In this document: piece after piece, positions 7,569 to 15,132 of the stretch
How positions within the stretch are numbered: position 1 is the stretch's first letter
How the letters are laid out: each line of letters begins with the position of its first letter
From: Vogesella oryzae
Lineage (GTDB): Bacteria; Pseudomonadota; Gammaproteobacteria; Burkholderiales; Chromobacteriaceae
Assembly: GCF_902829295.1 (NCBI RefSeq)
Contig: NZ_CADEPL010000012.1
Span: 1-64,000, forward strand
Length of the DNA: 64,000 nt
Direction: 5' to 3'
Made by a program: the position numbers and the translations under genes
The notes under the pieces: model-generated
The model's database searches: none
What the model was told of the DNA's origin: nothing
Seen by the model: the letters and a program-made list of their open reading frames with translations, nothing else

Positions 7569-8585
7569 ATGAATAGTCATAACCAGCTGGCCGCCGCCGG
7601 CTTCGAAGCCGCACGCAATCTGCCGGGCATCGGCGAGCACGGCCACAGCTTCCGCGTGCTGGCGCGCGCCAACGCGGTGCCGGGCCAGCTGACGCTGGCC
7701 ACCGAGCTGCAACACGCCGCCGCCGCGCTGAACTACAGCCACCTGAACCACAAGCTGGGCAACTGCTGCGACCTGTCGCTGGCGCAGCATCTGGCGGCGC
7801 AGTGCAGCCTGCCGGTGGACCTGCACCTGGCCAGCGCGCCGGATCGCGGCGTGCTGCTGGCTGAGGATGGCCACAGCTATGTCTACCTGGACACCCGCTT
7901 CGAGGCCGCACACCAGCTTCCGCACGTGCCGCCGGGCCACAAGTGCGGCCGCCTGCACGGCCACGGCTTTGGCGTGCGCATCGTCGCCGCGGCCGACAAG
8001 GCCAGCGTGAACGACATCCTGCTCAAGGCCTGGCCGCCGCTGTTCGCGCGGCTGAACCACCGCTACCTCAACGACATTCCCGGGCTGGAAAACCCCACCA
8101 GCGAGGTGATGGCGGCCTGGCTGTACCAGCAGCTGCAACCGGCGCTGGCCGGCCTGGCCTGGGTGGAAGTGCGCGAGACGCACACCGCCGGCAGCCAGTT
8201 CGACGGCGAGAACTTCCGCATCTGGAAGGAACAGCACTTCGAAAGCGCGGTGCCTTTCAACGACGAAGGGCTGTACACCGGCCACAGCTACCTGATCCGC
8301 CTGATGCTGCAAGGCAAGCTGGATACGGTAATGGGCTGGGTGCTGGACTTCGGCGACGTGAAAGAACGCTTCAAGCCGATCTACCGCCAGCTGGACCACA
8401 ACCCGCTGGACAAGCTGCCGGACATCCAGGGCAGCGACAACGCCAGCGTGGCCGAGTGGGTTCACGGCCAGCTCAAGAGCCGGGTGCCGGAGCTGGCGCG
8501 CATCGACCTGATGAGCACGCCGCAGCACGGCGTGTCGCTGAGCTGGCATGGCGACATGCGCTGGCCGCTGCTGTTCGGCCAGTAA
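7569..8585 (+). CDS. queD: 6-carboxy-tetrahydropterin synthase, three PTPS-like modules
   Basis: QueD makes 6-carboxy-tetrahydropterin from dihydroneopterin triphosphate. The usual protein is 120-150 residues; this one is 338 and appears to hold three T-fold (PTPS) modules. Module 1 (about 8-105) is degenerate: FEAARNLPG, GHSFRVLA, LNYSHLNH. Module 2 (about 108-212) is the catalytic one: FEAAHQLPHVPPGHKCGRLHGH supplies zinc ligands H115, H130 and H132 and the catalytic Cys126, with RLNHRYLNDIPGLENPTSE and Glu203 in VRETHTAG. Module 3 (about 222-335) has FESAVPF, TGHSYLIRL and GWVLDFGDVKERFKPIYRQLDHNPLD but lacks the first zinc His and the Cys. It sits between queC and queE, so function is well supported. 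Confidence 0.9.
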   Translation: MNSHNQLAAAGFEAARNLPGIGEHGHSFRVLARANAVPGQLTLATELQHAAAALNYSHLNHKLGNCCDLSLAQHLAAQCSLPVDLHLASAPDRGVLLAEDGHSYVYLDTRFEAAHQLPHVPPGHKCGRLHGHGFGVRIVAAADKASVNDILLKAWPPLFARLNHRYLNDIPGLENPTSEVMAAWLYQQLQPALAGLAWVEVRETHTAGSQFDGENFRIWKEQHFESAVPFNDEGLYTGHSYLIRLMLQGKLDTVMGWVLDFGDVKERFKPIYRQLDHNPLDKLPDIQGSDNASVAEWVHGQLKSRVPELARIDLMSTPQHGVSLSWHGDMRWPLLFGQ

Positions 8586-8595
8586 GGAGCGCGCC

Positions 8596-9225
8596 ATGTA
8601 TACCGTGAAAGAGATTTTCTACACCCTGCAGGGCGAAGGCCGCCAGGCCGGCCGCGCGGCGGTGTTCTGCCGCTTCTCCGGCTGCAACCTGTGGTCCGGC
8701 CGCGAGGAAGACCGCAGCAAGGCGATCTGCCAGTTCTGCGATACCGATTTTGTCGGCACCGGCGACGATGGCGGCAAGTTCCCCACTGCCGCCGAGCTGG
8801 CCGCGCGCATCGCCGCCGAATGGCAGGGCGACGGCGGCCAACCCTATGTGGTGTTCACCGGCGGCGAGCCGCTGCTGCAGCTGGATAGCGCGCTGGTGGA
8901 CGCCATGCACGCCGTCGGTTTCGAAGTGGCGGTGGAAACCAACGGCAGCCTGCCGGCCCCGGCCGGCATCGACTGGATCTGCGTCAGCCCCAAGGCCGGT
9001 GCCGACTGGGTACAGCGCAGCGGCAACGAGCTGAAGCTGGTGTTCCCGCAGCCCACGCTGCTGCCGTCCGAGTTGCCATCCGATCTGCAATTCGAGCACC
9101 TCTATCTGCAGCCGATGGACAGCCCGCTGCAACGGCAGAACACCCGCGAGGCGATTGCCTGGTGCATGGCGCATCCGGCGTGGCGGCTGTCGGTGCAGAC
9201 GCACAAGGTGGTTAACATCCGCTGA
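8596..9225 (+). CDS. queE: 7-carboxy-7-deazaguanine synthase (radical SAM)
   Basis: QueE rearranges 6-carboxy-tetrahydropterin to 7-carboxy-7-deazaguanine with a 4Fe-4S cluster and SAM. The protein is 209 residues. The cluster motif is the expanded CX14CX2C form (CNLW...AICQFCDTDF, cysteines near residues 32, 47 and 50), the type described for Burkholderia QueE rather than the standard CX3CX2C. The SAM-binding FTGGEPLLQ and VETNGSL follow. ATG 8596 has AAGGAG at 8584-8589, which overlaps the queD stop, indicating translational linkage in queCDE. Confidence 0.95.
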   Translation: MYTVKEIFYTLQGEGRQAGRAAVFCRFSGCNLWSGREEDRSKAICQFCDTDFVGTGDDGGKFPTAAELAARIAAEWQGDGGQPYVVFTGGEPLLQLDSALVDAMHAVGFEVAVETNGSLPAPAGIDWICVSPKAGADWVQRSGNELKLVFPQPTLLPSELPSDLQFEHLYLQPMDSPLQRQNTREAIAWCMAHPAWRLSVQTHKVVNIR

Positions 9226-9245
9226 GGTATTTACCCGCCAGACGC

Positions 9246-9275
9246 AAGGCCGCCCGCAGGGCGGCCTTGTCGTTT
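9246..9275 (+). terminator. Terminator-like hairpin after queE
   Basis: Nine-base stem AAGGCCGCC / GGCGGCCTT followed by a weak T-rich stretch (GTCGTTTG). It closes the queCDE operon before the buf operon. Confidence 0.65.
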
Positions 9276-9351
9276 GCCGCCCAGCCGGCGGTAACGTTGG
9301 CCGCAGCCGCCGTGCCTTGGCAGCGCTGCAAAAAAAATTTTGTGCCGTGCT

Positions 9352-9376
9352 GTAATCTCCGGCCAGCAGCGGCGAC
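9352..9376 (+). promoter_or_regulatory. Candidate ECF-sigma promoter of the buf operon
   Basis: GTAATC (9352-9357) and CGAC (9373-9376) are separated by 15 nt and lie about 60 nt upstream of the DUF2282 gene. Related operons in other proteobacteria are driven by ECF sigma factors with GTAACC/CGAA-type elements; I recall this for Caulobacter SigF. No sigma/anti-sigma gene lies in the window, so this is only a candidate. Confidence 0.3.
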
Positions 9377-9436
9377 TAAAGCCCCGAACGCGAAACATTG
9401 CGCGTTTGCCAACCCAACCCTTACCGGAGATTCATC

Positions 9437-9691
9437 ATGTCCTTCACCAGCCAAACCCTGATCGCTTCCGCCCTCACCGCCGTCGTTGCCATGACCGTTG
9501 CCGCGCCGGCCATGGCCGCCGAAAAAGAGAAATGCTATGGCGTGGCCATGGCCGGCAAGAACGACTGCGCCGCCGCCGGCCACAGCTGCGCCGGCCAGTC
9601 CAAGGTCGATAAAGACCCGATGGACTGGAAATATGTCGCCAAGGGCAGCTGCAGCCAGATGGGCGGCATGCTGGAACCGATGAAGAAGTAA
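9437..9691 (+). CDS. bufA: Bufferin-type RiPP precursor (DUF2282)
   Basis: An 84-residue secreted precursor with a Sec signal peptide (residues 1-28, ending APAMAA) and a short mature chain containing four cysteines: C33 (EKCYGVAMAGKNDC), C44, C51 and C72 (AKGSCSQMGG). This is the DUF2282 pattern seen in BufA1 bufferins, whose cysteines are modified by a DUF692 enzyme to bind copper in the periplasm. ATG 9437 follows a CCGGAGA ribosome-binding site. The genes for the modifying enzyme and its partner follow directly. The peptide modification and copper role are inferred from the family and the operon. Confidence 0.85.
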   Translation: MSFTSQTLIASALTAVVAMTVAAPAMAAEKEKCYGVAMAGKNDCAAAGHSCAGQSKVDKDPMDWKYVAKGSCSQMGGMLEPMKK

Positions 9692-9705
9692 TCCTGCCTG
9701 CCGTA

Positions 9706-9727
9706 CCGGTGGCCAGCCGGCCACCGG
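9706..9727 (+). other. Intercistronic stem-loop between bufA and bufB
   Basis: A perfect 9-bp stem, CCGGTGGCC / GGCCACCGG, with a 4-nt AGCC loop, lies entirely in the 58-nt spacer after the precursor gene. It has no T-tract. Such hairpins often protect an upstream message or cause partial read-through, which would let the precursor be made in excess over the enzymes. Confidence 0.6.
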
Positions 9728-9749
9728 CCCTCTCTGCCGGACTGTTGTC

Positions 9750-10589
9750 ATGCTGACTTCCCTCCCCGCCTGCGCCGGCATCGGCCTGCGCCATCCGCAC
9801 TACCGCCAGGTACTGCAACACACCCCGCCGCTGGGCTGGATCGAACTGCACAGCGAGAACTTCTTCGATGGCGGCCAGCCGCTGGCGATGCTGCAGACCC
9901 TGGCCGCACACTACCCGCTCTCGCTGCATGGCGTCGGACTGGGGCCGGGCTCGGCGGCACGGCCGCAGCGCAGCCATCTGGCGGCGTTGCGCCGTCTGCT
10001 GGATGCAGTACCGGTGGCGGCGGTGTCCGAGCATCTGGCCGGCAACCACGATGCCGGTGGCCACTTTGCCAACGACTTGCTGCCGCTTCCCTATACCCAG
10101 GCCACGCTGCTGCAGGTTGCGGCCAACGTGGCCGAAATCCAGGACGCCATCGGCCGCCCGCTGCTGCTGGAAAACCTGTCCGCCTACCTGCACTACCCGC
10201 ACAACGACATGAGCGAGGCCGAGTTCCTGGCCGAGCTGGTGGCGCGCACCGGCTGCGGCATCCTGCTGGATGTGAACAACCTGTACGTCAATCAACAGAA
10301 TCTGAGCGTGGATGTGGCGGCCTTCCTCGCCGCGCTGCCGGCAGACGCCATCGGCGAAATCCACCTTGCCGGCTACAGCACGCGCCAGTTCGACGACGGC
10401 AGCACGCTGCTGGTGGATACCCACAGCCAGCCGGTGTACCCGGCAGTGTGGGCGCTGTACCGCCAGGTACTGGCGCGCTTCGGGCCGCGGCCAACCCTGA
10501 TCGAATGGGATAGCGACATCCCGCCGCTGGATACGCTGCAAGCCGAAGCCGCCAGCGCCGAAGCCATGCTGCAGGAGCTGCGGCCATGA
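9750..10589 (+). CDS. bufB: DUF692 multinuclear iron enzyme (BufB/MbnB/TglH family)
   Basis: A TIM-barrel iron enzyme of 279 residues. In characterised relatives (MbnB, TglH, HvfB, BufB) a di- or tri-iron centre oxidatively modifies cysteines of a ribosomal peptide. Expected ligand-bearing strands are visible: SLHGVGLGPG, SEHLAGNHD, LLLENLSAYLHYPHNDM, GILLDVNNLYVN, EIHLAGYST, VDTHSQPV and IEWDSDIPP. Substrate is presumably the bufA product upstream. It overlaps bufC by 4 nt (ATGA), so the two are translationally coupled, as expected for an obligate enzyme-partner pair. Confidence 0.9.
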   Translation: MLTSLPACAGIGLRHPHYRQVLQHTPPLGWIELHSENFFDGGQPLAMLQTLAAHYPLSLHGVGLGPGSAARPQRSHLAALRRLLDAVPVAAVSEHLAGNHDAGGHFANDLLPLPYTQATLLQVAANVAEIQDAIGRPLLLENLSAYLHYPHNDMSEAEFLAELVARTGCGILLDVNNLYVNQQNLSVDVAAFLAALPADAIGEIHLAGYSTRQFDDGSTLLVDTHSQPVYPAVWALYRQVLARFGPRPTLIEWDSDIPPLDTLQAEAASAEAMLQELRP

Positions 10590-11338
10590 CCGCCGCCGGC
10601 CAATGGCAGCAGGCGCTGCTGGACGCCATCCGCGATCCGCAGTGGCAGCCGGACCCGGACTTCCCTGCCGCCGGGCTGGCGGTGTACCGCAACAACTACC
10701 GCGTTGGGCTGATGGAATGGCTGGCGCAGCTGTACCCGATTTGCCGCCAGCTGCTGGGCGAGGAGTTTTTCACCGCGCTGGCGCGCGAGTTCGTGCGCGT
10801 CACGCCGTCGCGCAGCGGCAACCTGCATCGCTATGGCGGCGAACTGGCCGGTTTCATCGCCGGCTTTGCGCCCTGTGCCGGGCTGCCCTACCTGCCGGAT
10901 GTGGCGCGGCTGGAGTGGGCGCTGCATCGCGGTTATTACGCGGCGGACGCCGCGCCGCTGGCTGCGGCCAACCTGGCGGCCATCGATCCGGCCAGCTGGG
11001 GACGCTTGCGCTTCGGCTTCCAGCCGGCGGCCTGCGTGCTGGCGTCGAACTGGCCGCTGGCCGCCATCCATGCCTGGCACCAGCCGGACAGTGCACGTCA
11101 GCCGGTCGACATGCAGCAGCCACAACCGCTGCTGCTGTACCGCGACAGCGTCGGCGACATGCAGCTGACCGTGCTGGAGTATGCGGCGGCGGCATTCTGC
11201 CACGCGCTGTATCAGGGCAGCACGCTGGAGCAGGCCACTACCGCGGCGCTGGCGCTGGATAGCGGCTTCGACCTGCAGGCCACGCTGCTGCTGTTACTGC
11301 GCTGCGGCGCCCTTGCTACCGTGGAGGAAGCATCATGA
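10586..11338 (+). CDS. bufC: DUF2063 partner protein (BufC/HvfC-like)
   Basis: A 250-residue protein with the N-terminal DUF2063 layout: WQQALLDAIRDP, then LAVYRNNYRVGLMEWLAQLYPICRQLLGEEFFTALAREFVR (about residues 30-72), then LPYLPDVARLEWALHRGYYA (about 102-121). DUF2063 proteins are encoded next to DUF692 enzymes and are thought to deliver the precursor leader to the enzyme. The C-terminal part has a VLEYAAAAFCHALYQG helix region. It overlaps bufB (4 nt) and the DoxX gene (4 nt), so the operon is tightly packed. Confidence 0.85.
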   Translation: MTAAGQWQQALLDAIRDPQWQPDPDFPAAGLAVYRNNYRVGLMEWLAQLYPICRQLLGEEFFTALAREFVRVTPSRSGNLHRYGGELAGFIAGFAPCAGLPYLPDVARLEWALHRGYYAADAAPLAAANLAAIDPASWGRLRFGFQPAACVLASNWPLAAIHAWHQPDSARQPVDMQQPQPLLLYRDSVGDMQLTVLEYAAAAFCHALYQGSTLEQATTAALALDSGFDLQATLLLLLRCGALATVEEAS

Positions 11339-11781
11339 TCACCACCTTGCTGCATTGCGGCCAACGTGCCGGTGCCCAACTGGAGCGCTACCTGCAGCCG
11401 CTGGCGCTGCTGGCCATGCGGCTGTATCTGGCCAATGTGTTCTTCAAGTCCGGGCTGACCAAGCTGGCGGACTGGGACACCACCCTGTTGCTGTTCCGCG
11501 AGGAATACCACGTGCCGCTGTTGCCACCGGAACTGGCGGCGGTGCTGGGCAGCGGCGGCGAGCTGCTGCTGCCGCCCTTGCTGCTCGCCGGGCTGTGCGG
11601 CCGCTTTGCCGCGCTGGGGCTGACTGTGCTCAACCTGATGGCGGTCATCAGCTACTGGCACGTGCTGGCCGGCACGGCGCTGGAATTCCACCTGGTGTGG
11701 GGGCTGATGCTGGCGCTGCTGCTGGCGACCGGCCCGGGGCGACTGGCACTGGATCAGCTAGTCAAACAACGGTTTGGATGA
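11335..11781 (+). CDS. DoxX-family membrane protein of the buf operon
   Basis: An integral membrane protein of 148 residues with about four helices and the DoxX start RYLQPLALLAMRLYLANVFFKSGLTKLADW. DoxX proteins are recurrent fourth members of DUF2282-DUF692-DUF2063 operons. The role is not settled; a redox or export function in the inner membrane is usually suggested. Its start overlaps the bufC stop (ATGA). No terminator is visible before serB 66 nt downstream. Confidence 0.85.
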   Translation: MITTLLHCGQRAGAQLERYLQPLALLAMRLYLANVFFKSGLTKLADWDTTLLLFREEYHVPLLPPELAAVLGSGGELLLPPLLLAGLCGRFAALGLTVLNLMAVISYWHVLAGTALEFHLVWGLMLALLLATGPGRLALDQLVKQRFG

Positions 11782-11847
11782 GGAACGCCGGCGCTGCGCA
11801 ACGCGTGGCATAATCGACGCCAATCTTTCCAACCCAATTGATTGTCC

Positions 11848-12696
11848 ATGAGCGCCAGCCACACTCTCGTCCTGCAAGCCCCCCGTCTCGATGTCACCCG
11901 CGTTACCGAACTGGCCATTCTGGCCGGCGCGGCCAACGTACCGGCCATACAGCACGGCGTTGCCCGCGTGACCGGCTGCAATCCGGCCCGGCGCGAAGTG
12001 GTACTGGAGCGCGCCGAGGCGCTGGGCGTGGATGCCAACTTTGTCGCTGGCGAGCGCCGCTTCGCCGATTTCGGCCTGCTGGTGTCCGACATGGACTCCA
12101 CGCTGATCACCATCGAGTGCATCGACGAGATCGCCGACATGCAGGGGCTGAAGCCGCAGGTGGCGGCCATCACCGAGCGCTCGATGCGCGGCGAGCTGGA
12201 TTTCAGCCAGTCGCTGCGCGAGCGGGTGGCGCTGCTGGCCGGCCTGCCGGAGACCGCGCTGGCGCAGGTGTACGAACAACGCCTGCAGCTGATGCCGGGC
12301 GCGCAAACCCTGCTCACCGCCTGCCGCGAGCACGGCGTGAAGTTCATGCTGGTGTCCGGCGGCTTCACCTACTTTACCGAACGCCTGAAAACCGAGCTGG
12401 GTCTTGACTATACCTATGCCAACCAGCTGGAAATCGTGGACGGCAAGCTTACCGGCCGCGTGCTGGGCGACATCGTCGACGGCGAAGCCAAGCGCCGGCT
12501 GCTGATCGCCAAGCGCGAGGAACTGGGCCTGCGCCCGGAACAGGTAATTGCCGTCGGCGACGGCGCCAACGATCTCGCGATGCTGGCCGAAGCCGGTGTC
12601 GGTGTGGCCGCCCACGCCAAGCCGGTGGTGCGTGCCCAGGCTGCCTACCGCATCAATGTCAGCGGCCTGGACGCCATTCGCAACCTGTTCCTGTAA
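11848..12696 (+). CDS. serB: Phosphoserine phosphatase
   Basis: The last step of serine biosynthesis, phosphoserine to serine. 282 residues. The HAD motif I is DMDSTLI with nucleophile Asp81 and acid Asp83. Motif II is LVSGGFTYFTE, and motif III GDGANDLAMLAEAG with the acidic pair. An N-terminal domain of about 75 residues (ACT-like in homologues) precedes it. ATG 11848 is preferred over an in-frame TTG two codons upstream. The 11-nt spacer to the next gene carries a copy of the 9-mer motif. Confidence 0.95.
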   Translation: MSASHTLVLQAPRLDVTRVTELAILAGAANVPAIQHGVARVTGCNPARREVVLERAEALGVDANFVAGERRFADFGLLVSDMDSTLITIECIDEIADMQGLKPQVAAITERSMRGELDFSQSLRERVALLAGLPETALAQVYEQRLQLMPGAQTLLTACREHGVKFMLVSGGFTYFTERLKTELGLDYTYANQLEIVDGKLTGRVLGDIVDGEAKRRLLIAKREELGLRPEQVIAVGDGANDLAMLAEAGVGVAAHAKPVVRAQAAYRINVSGLDAIRNLFL

Positions 12697-12707
12697 GCGG
12701 CCAACCC

Positions 12708-13211
12708 GTGAACCTGCCCCAGCTCGATACCGCCAGCTTCGACGCCCAGCTGCCACTGGCTATCCGCCAGGCCGATACGCTGGAAACCGCCCGCGCGCTG
12801 CTGGAAACCCGGCTGGCGCTGGCCATCCTGGCGGCGCCGTCCGACAGCGGGGAAGGCTCCGTCCAGCTGCAGCGGCTGGAAGCCAAGCTCGATCTGTCGC
12901 TGGAGCTGGCATTGCGTGCCCGCGCGCCGCTGGCCGGCCAGCCGTGCCTGTGCCGCATCGGGCTGGACAGCATTGCCTGGCAGCAGGACCGCCCGCTGGC
13001 GGAAGCCAGCCAGTGGCTGCTTAGCCTGCAGACCGGACTGGATTCCGCTCTCACCCTGCACCTGCCGGTGACCATCCGCCACTGCGAACAGCAGGCTAGC
13101 GGCTGGCTGCTGCGCGCCGACTGGCGCGGCGCCCTGCCCGAAGCGGTGCAGCAGAACTGGGAGCGCTGGGTGTTCCGCGGCCATCGCCAGCAGGTAGGCA
13201 AACGCCGATGA
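12708..13211 (+). CDS. Atypical PilZ-like protein (tPilZ family), probable
   Basis: A small cytoplasmic protein of 167 residues. The N-terminal half is helical (ALLETRLALAILAAP), followed by VQLQRLEAKLDLSLELALRARAP and a beta-rich part (LTLHLPVTIRHCEQQASGWLLRADW). This resembles the tetrameric, non-canonical PilZ family that often precedes GGDEF genes and does not bind c-di-GMP by the RxxxR motif. I assign it by pattern and context only. It starts 11 nt after serB and its stop overlaps the diguanylate cyclase start (ATGA), so they are co-translated. Confidence 0.5.
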   Translation: MNLPQLDTASFDAQLPLAIRQADTLETARALLETRLALAILAAPSDSGEGSVQLQRLEAKLDLSLELALRARAPLAGQPCLCRIGLDSIAWQQDRPLAEASQWLLSLQTGLDSALTLHLPVTIRHCEQQASGWLLRADWRGALPEAVQQNWERWVFRGHRQQVGKRR

Positions 13212-15067
13212 CCAACACCCCGAACTCGCCACTGGATCGCCACGAGTCCCGCCTGCGCTGGATGGACAGCATCGTCGCCGCACTGTTTCTGCTCCTGCTG
13301 TGGTGGCTGGTGGCCGAGATCCTGTATGACCGCGCCGGCAACCTGAGCCAGCGCGTCGAGCTGCGCCAGCAAGCCTGGCTGCAGCAGGCCAGCCGCGCGG
13401 TGGATGCCCGGCTGGAGGCGCTGCAGCGCGAGATGCAGCTGTTCGGCCAGGTTTCCCCCGGACTGGCACAACAGGCCGCCAGCCTGTACCCGCTGGAAAA
13501 CGGCCAACTGTGGCTGCTGGAACACGAGCAGCTCAGCCAGTTGCAGGGCCCGCAGCAAGCCCTGCCGGTACGCGCCCGCGACAATATGCAGCAGCTGCTG
13601 GCGCAGCACCCGGTACACGGCAAGATGCTGCTGCTGCCTGCCAGTACCGCGGATACGCCGGACCGGCTGCAAGTCAGCATGGCGGTATGCGAGGACGACA
13701 GCCAGCCCTGCGAGCGCGTGATTACCGGCTTTGTCTCCCTGACCGCGCTGCTGGACCCGGAACTGCTGCTACCGCGCCCGCACTTCGCGCTGCTGGATGC
13801 CCAGGGTAACCAGCTGGCGGCCAGACACGACAGTAACGACAACGGCAGCAGCCTGCTGCGCACCCACAGCAGCAGCAGCACGCTGAGCACGGTTCCGTTG
13901 CAGTTGGCGGTGCAATTCAACCCGCGCGACGACCTGCGCCCGTTCATGCTGTTTGCACTGTTCCTGGTCACCGGCGCCGCGCTGCTCAGCCTGCTGCTGT
14001 TGCTGCTGATCGTGCGCGTCAACCGCAAGCTTGGCCGCGCCATGCGCCATAACCGCGAAGTCACCCAGGCCACCTACCTGCTGACGCTGACCAACAACAG
14101 CCTGCGCGAGCGGCTGCAAGTGCTGGTGGACGAGCAGCGCGACCAGCAGACGCTGATCGACACCGTGCAGGTGGGGGTGCTGATGCTGGATGCCGAGCAG
14201 CAGACCCTGCTCACCGCCAACGAGGCCGCACTACGCATGCTGGGCTTCAACCGCCAGGCGCTGTTCCGCCAGCTGCCGGAGCAACTGTTCGCCGACCCGG
14301 CACAGTACACCCTGCTGCAGACGCAGCTGAAAGAGCAGCAACTGGTCAGCGAACGCGAGGTGGAACTGGTCACCCGCAACGGCGAGCGGCTGTGGACGGT
14401 GCTATCGATGCGGCCGCTGCTGTTCCGCGAGCGGCGCGCCATCGTGCTGAGCTTTGTCGACATCACCGAGCGGCTGCTACACGCGCAGCGGCTGGAGCAG
14501 GAAAAACAGACCACCGAGCGCACCCTTGCGCAGCTGCAATCCACCCAGCACGAGCTGTACCAGCGTGCCACCCGCGACGATCTGACCGGCATCGCCAACC
14601 GCCGCCACTTCCTCAGCAATGCCGGCAAGGCGCTGGAGCAGGCGCGGCGCGAGCAGCAGCCGTTCGCGGTGGCGGTACTGGATGTCGACCGTTTCAAGTC
14701 CATCAACGACCACTACGGCCACGCGGTCGGCGACAGCGTGCTGCGCCAGAGCGCCAGCCGCATTACCGAGCTGCTGCCGGAGGTGGCGCTGTTCGGCCGT
14801 CTCGGCGGCGAAGAATTTGCCATCGCCCTGCCCGGCTTCACCCAGCTGGAAGCGCATGCCTTGCTGGATCAGCTGCGCGATCAGTTGGCCGCACAACCGT
14901 TGCAGGTGGACGAGCATCTGCTGCTGGTGACCTTCTCCGCCGGCGTGGCCGAGCGCCAGTTGAGCGGCGACCTGCTATCCGGCCTGCTGAAGGAAGCCGA
15001 CCACGCCATGTACCGCGCCAAGCGCAGCGGCCGCAACCGGGTGGAAAGCGCGCGCGGCACCAGCTAA
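13208..15067 (+). CDS. Membrane PAS-GGDEF diguanylate cyclase
   Basis: A predicted inner-membrane c-di-GMP synthase of 619 residues. TM1 spans about 20-40, followed by a periplasmic sensor region to about 240 and TM2 at about 245-268. A cytoplasmic linker of heptad character (NNSLRERLQVLVDEQRDQQ) follows, then a PAS domain (about 315-425, ending VLSFVDITERL) and GGDEF (about 455-615). The active-site loop is GGEEF at 533-537. The RxxD inhibitory site expected five residues before it is absent (PEVALFGRL), so product feedback is probably lacking. It overlaps the PilZ-like gene. Confidence 0.9.
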   Translation: MTNTPNSPLDRHESRLRWMDSIVAALFLLLLWWLVAEILYDRAGNLSQRVELRQQAWLQQASRAVDARLEALQREMQLFGQVSPGLAQQAASLYPLENGQLWLLEHEQLSQLQGPQQALPVRARDNMQQLLAQHPVHGKMLLLPASTADTPDRLQVSMAVCEDDSQPCERVITGFVSLTALLDPELLLPRPHFALLDAQGNQLAARHDSNDNGSSLLRTHSSSSTLSTVPLQLAVQFNPRDDLRPFMLFALFLVTGAALLSLLLLLLIVRVNRKLGRAMRHNREVTQATYLLTLTNNSLRERLQVLVDEQRDQQTLIDTVQVGVLMLDAEQQTLLTANEAALRMLGFNRQALFRQLPEQLFADPAQYTLLQTQLKEQQLVSEREVELVTRNGERLWTVLSMRPLLFRERRAIVLSFVDITERLLHAQRLEQEKQTTERTLAQLQSTQHELYQRATRDDLTGIANRRHFLSNAGKALEQARREQQPFAVAVLDVDRFKSINDHYGHAVGDSVLRQSASRITELLPEVALFGRLGGEEFAIALPGFTQLEAHALLDQLRDQLAAQPLQVDEHLLLVTFSAGVAERQLSGDLLSGLLKEADHAMYRAKRSGRNRVESARGTS

Positions 15068-15090
15068 CAACCGGTAACCGCCCCAAAGCA

Positions 15091-15120
15091 CAAGGCCCGG
15101 CGATGCCGGGCCTTGTCGTT
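15091..15120. terminator. Bidirectional terminator between the GGDEF gene and mpl
   Basis: An 11-bp stem CAAGGCCCGGC / GCCGGGCCTTG with a 3-nt loop, and weak T-richness on both sides. It serves the convergent genes on both strands. Confidence 0.7.
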
Positions 15121-15132
15121 GCGCTGCGGCGC

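Noticed and set aside
9437-11338. Methanobactin operon
   Set aside because: The precursor is a long four-cysteine DUF2282 protein with a Sec signal, not a short MbnA leader-core peptide, and DUF2063 replaces MbnC; the bufferin class fits better.
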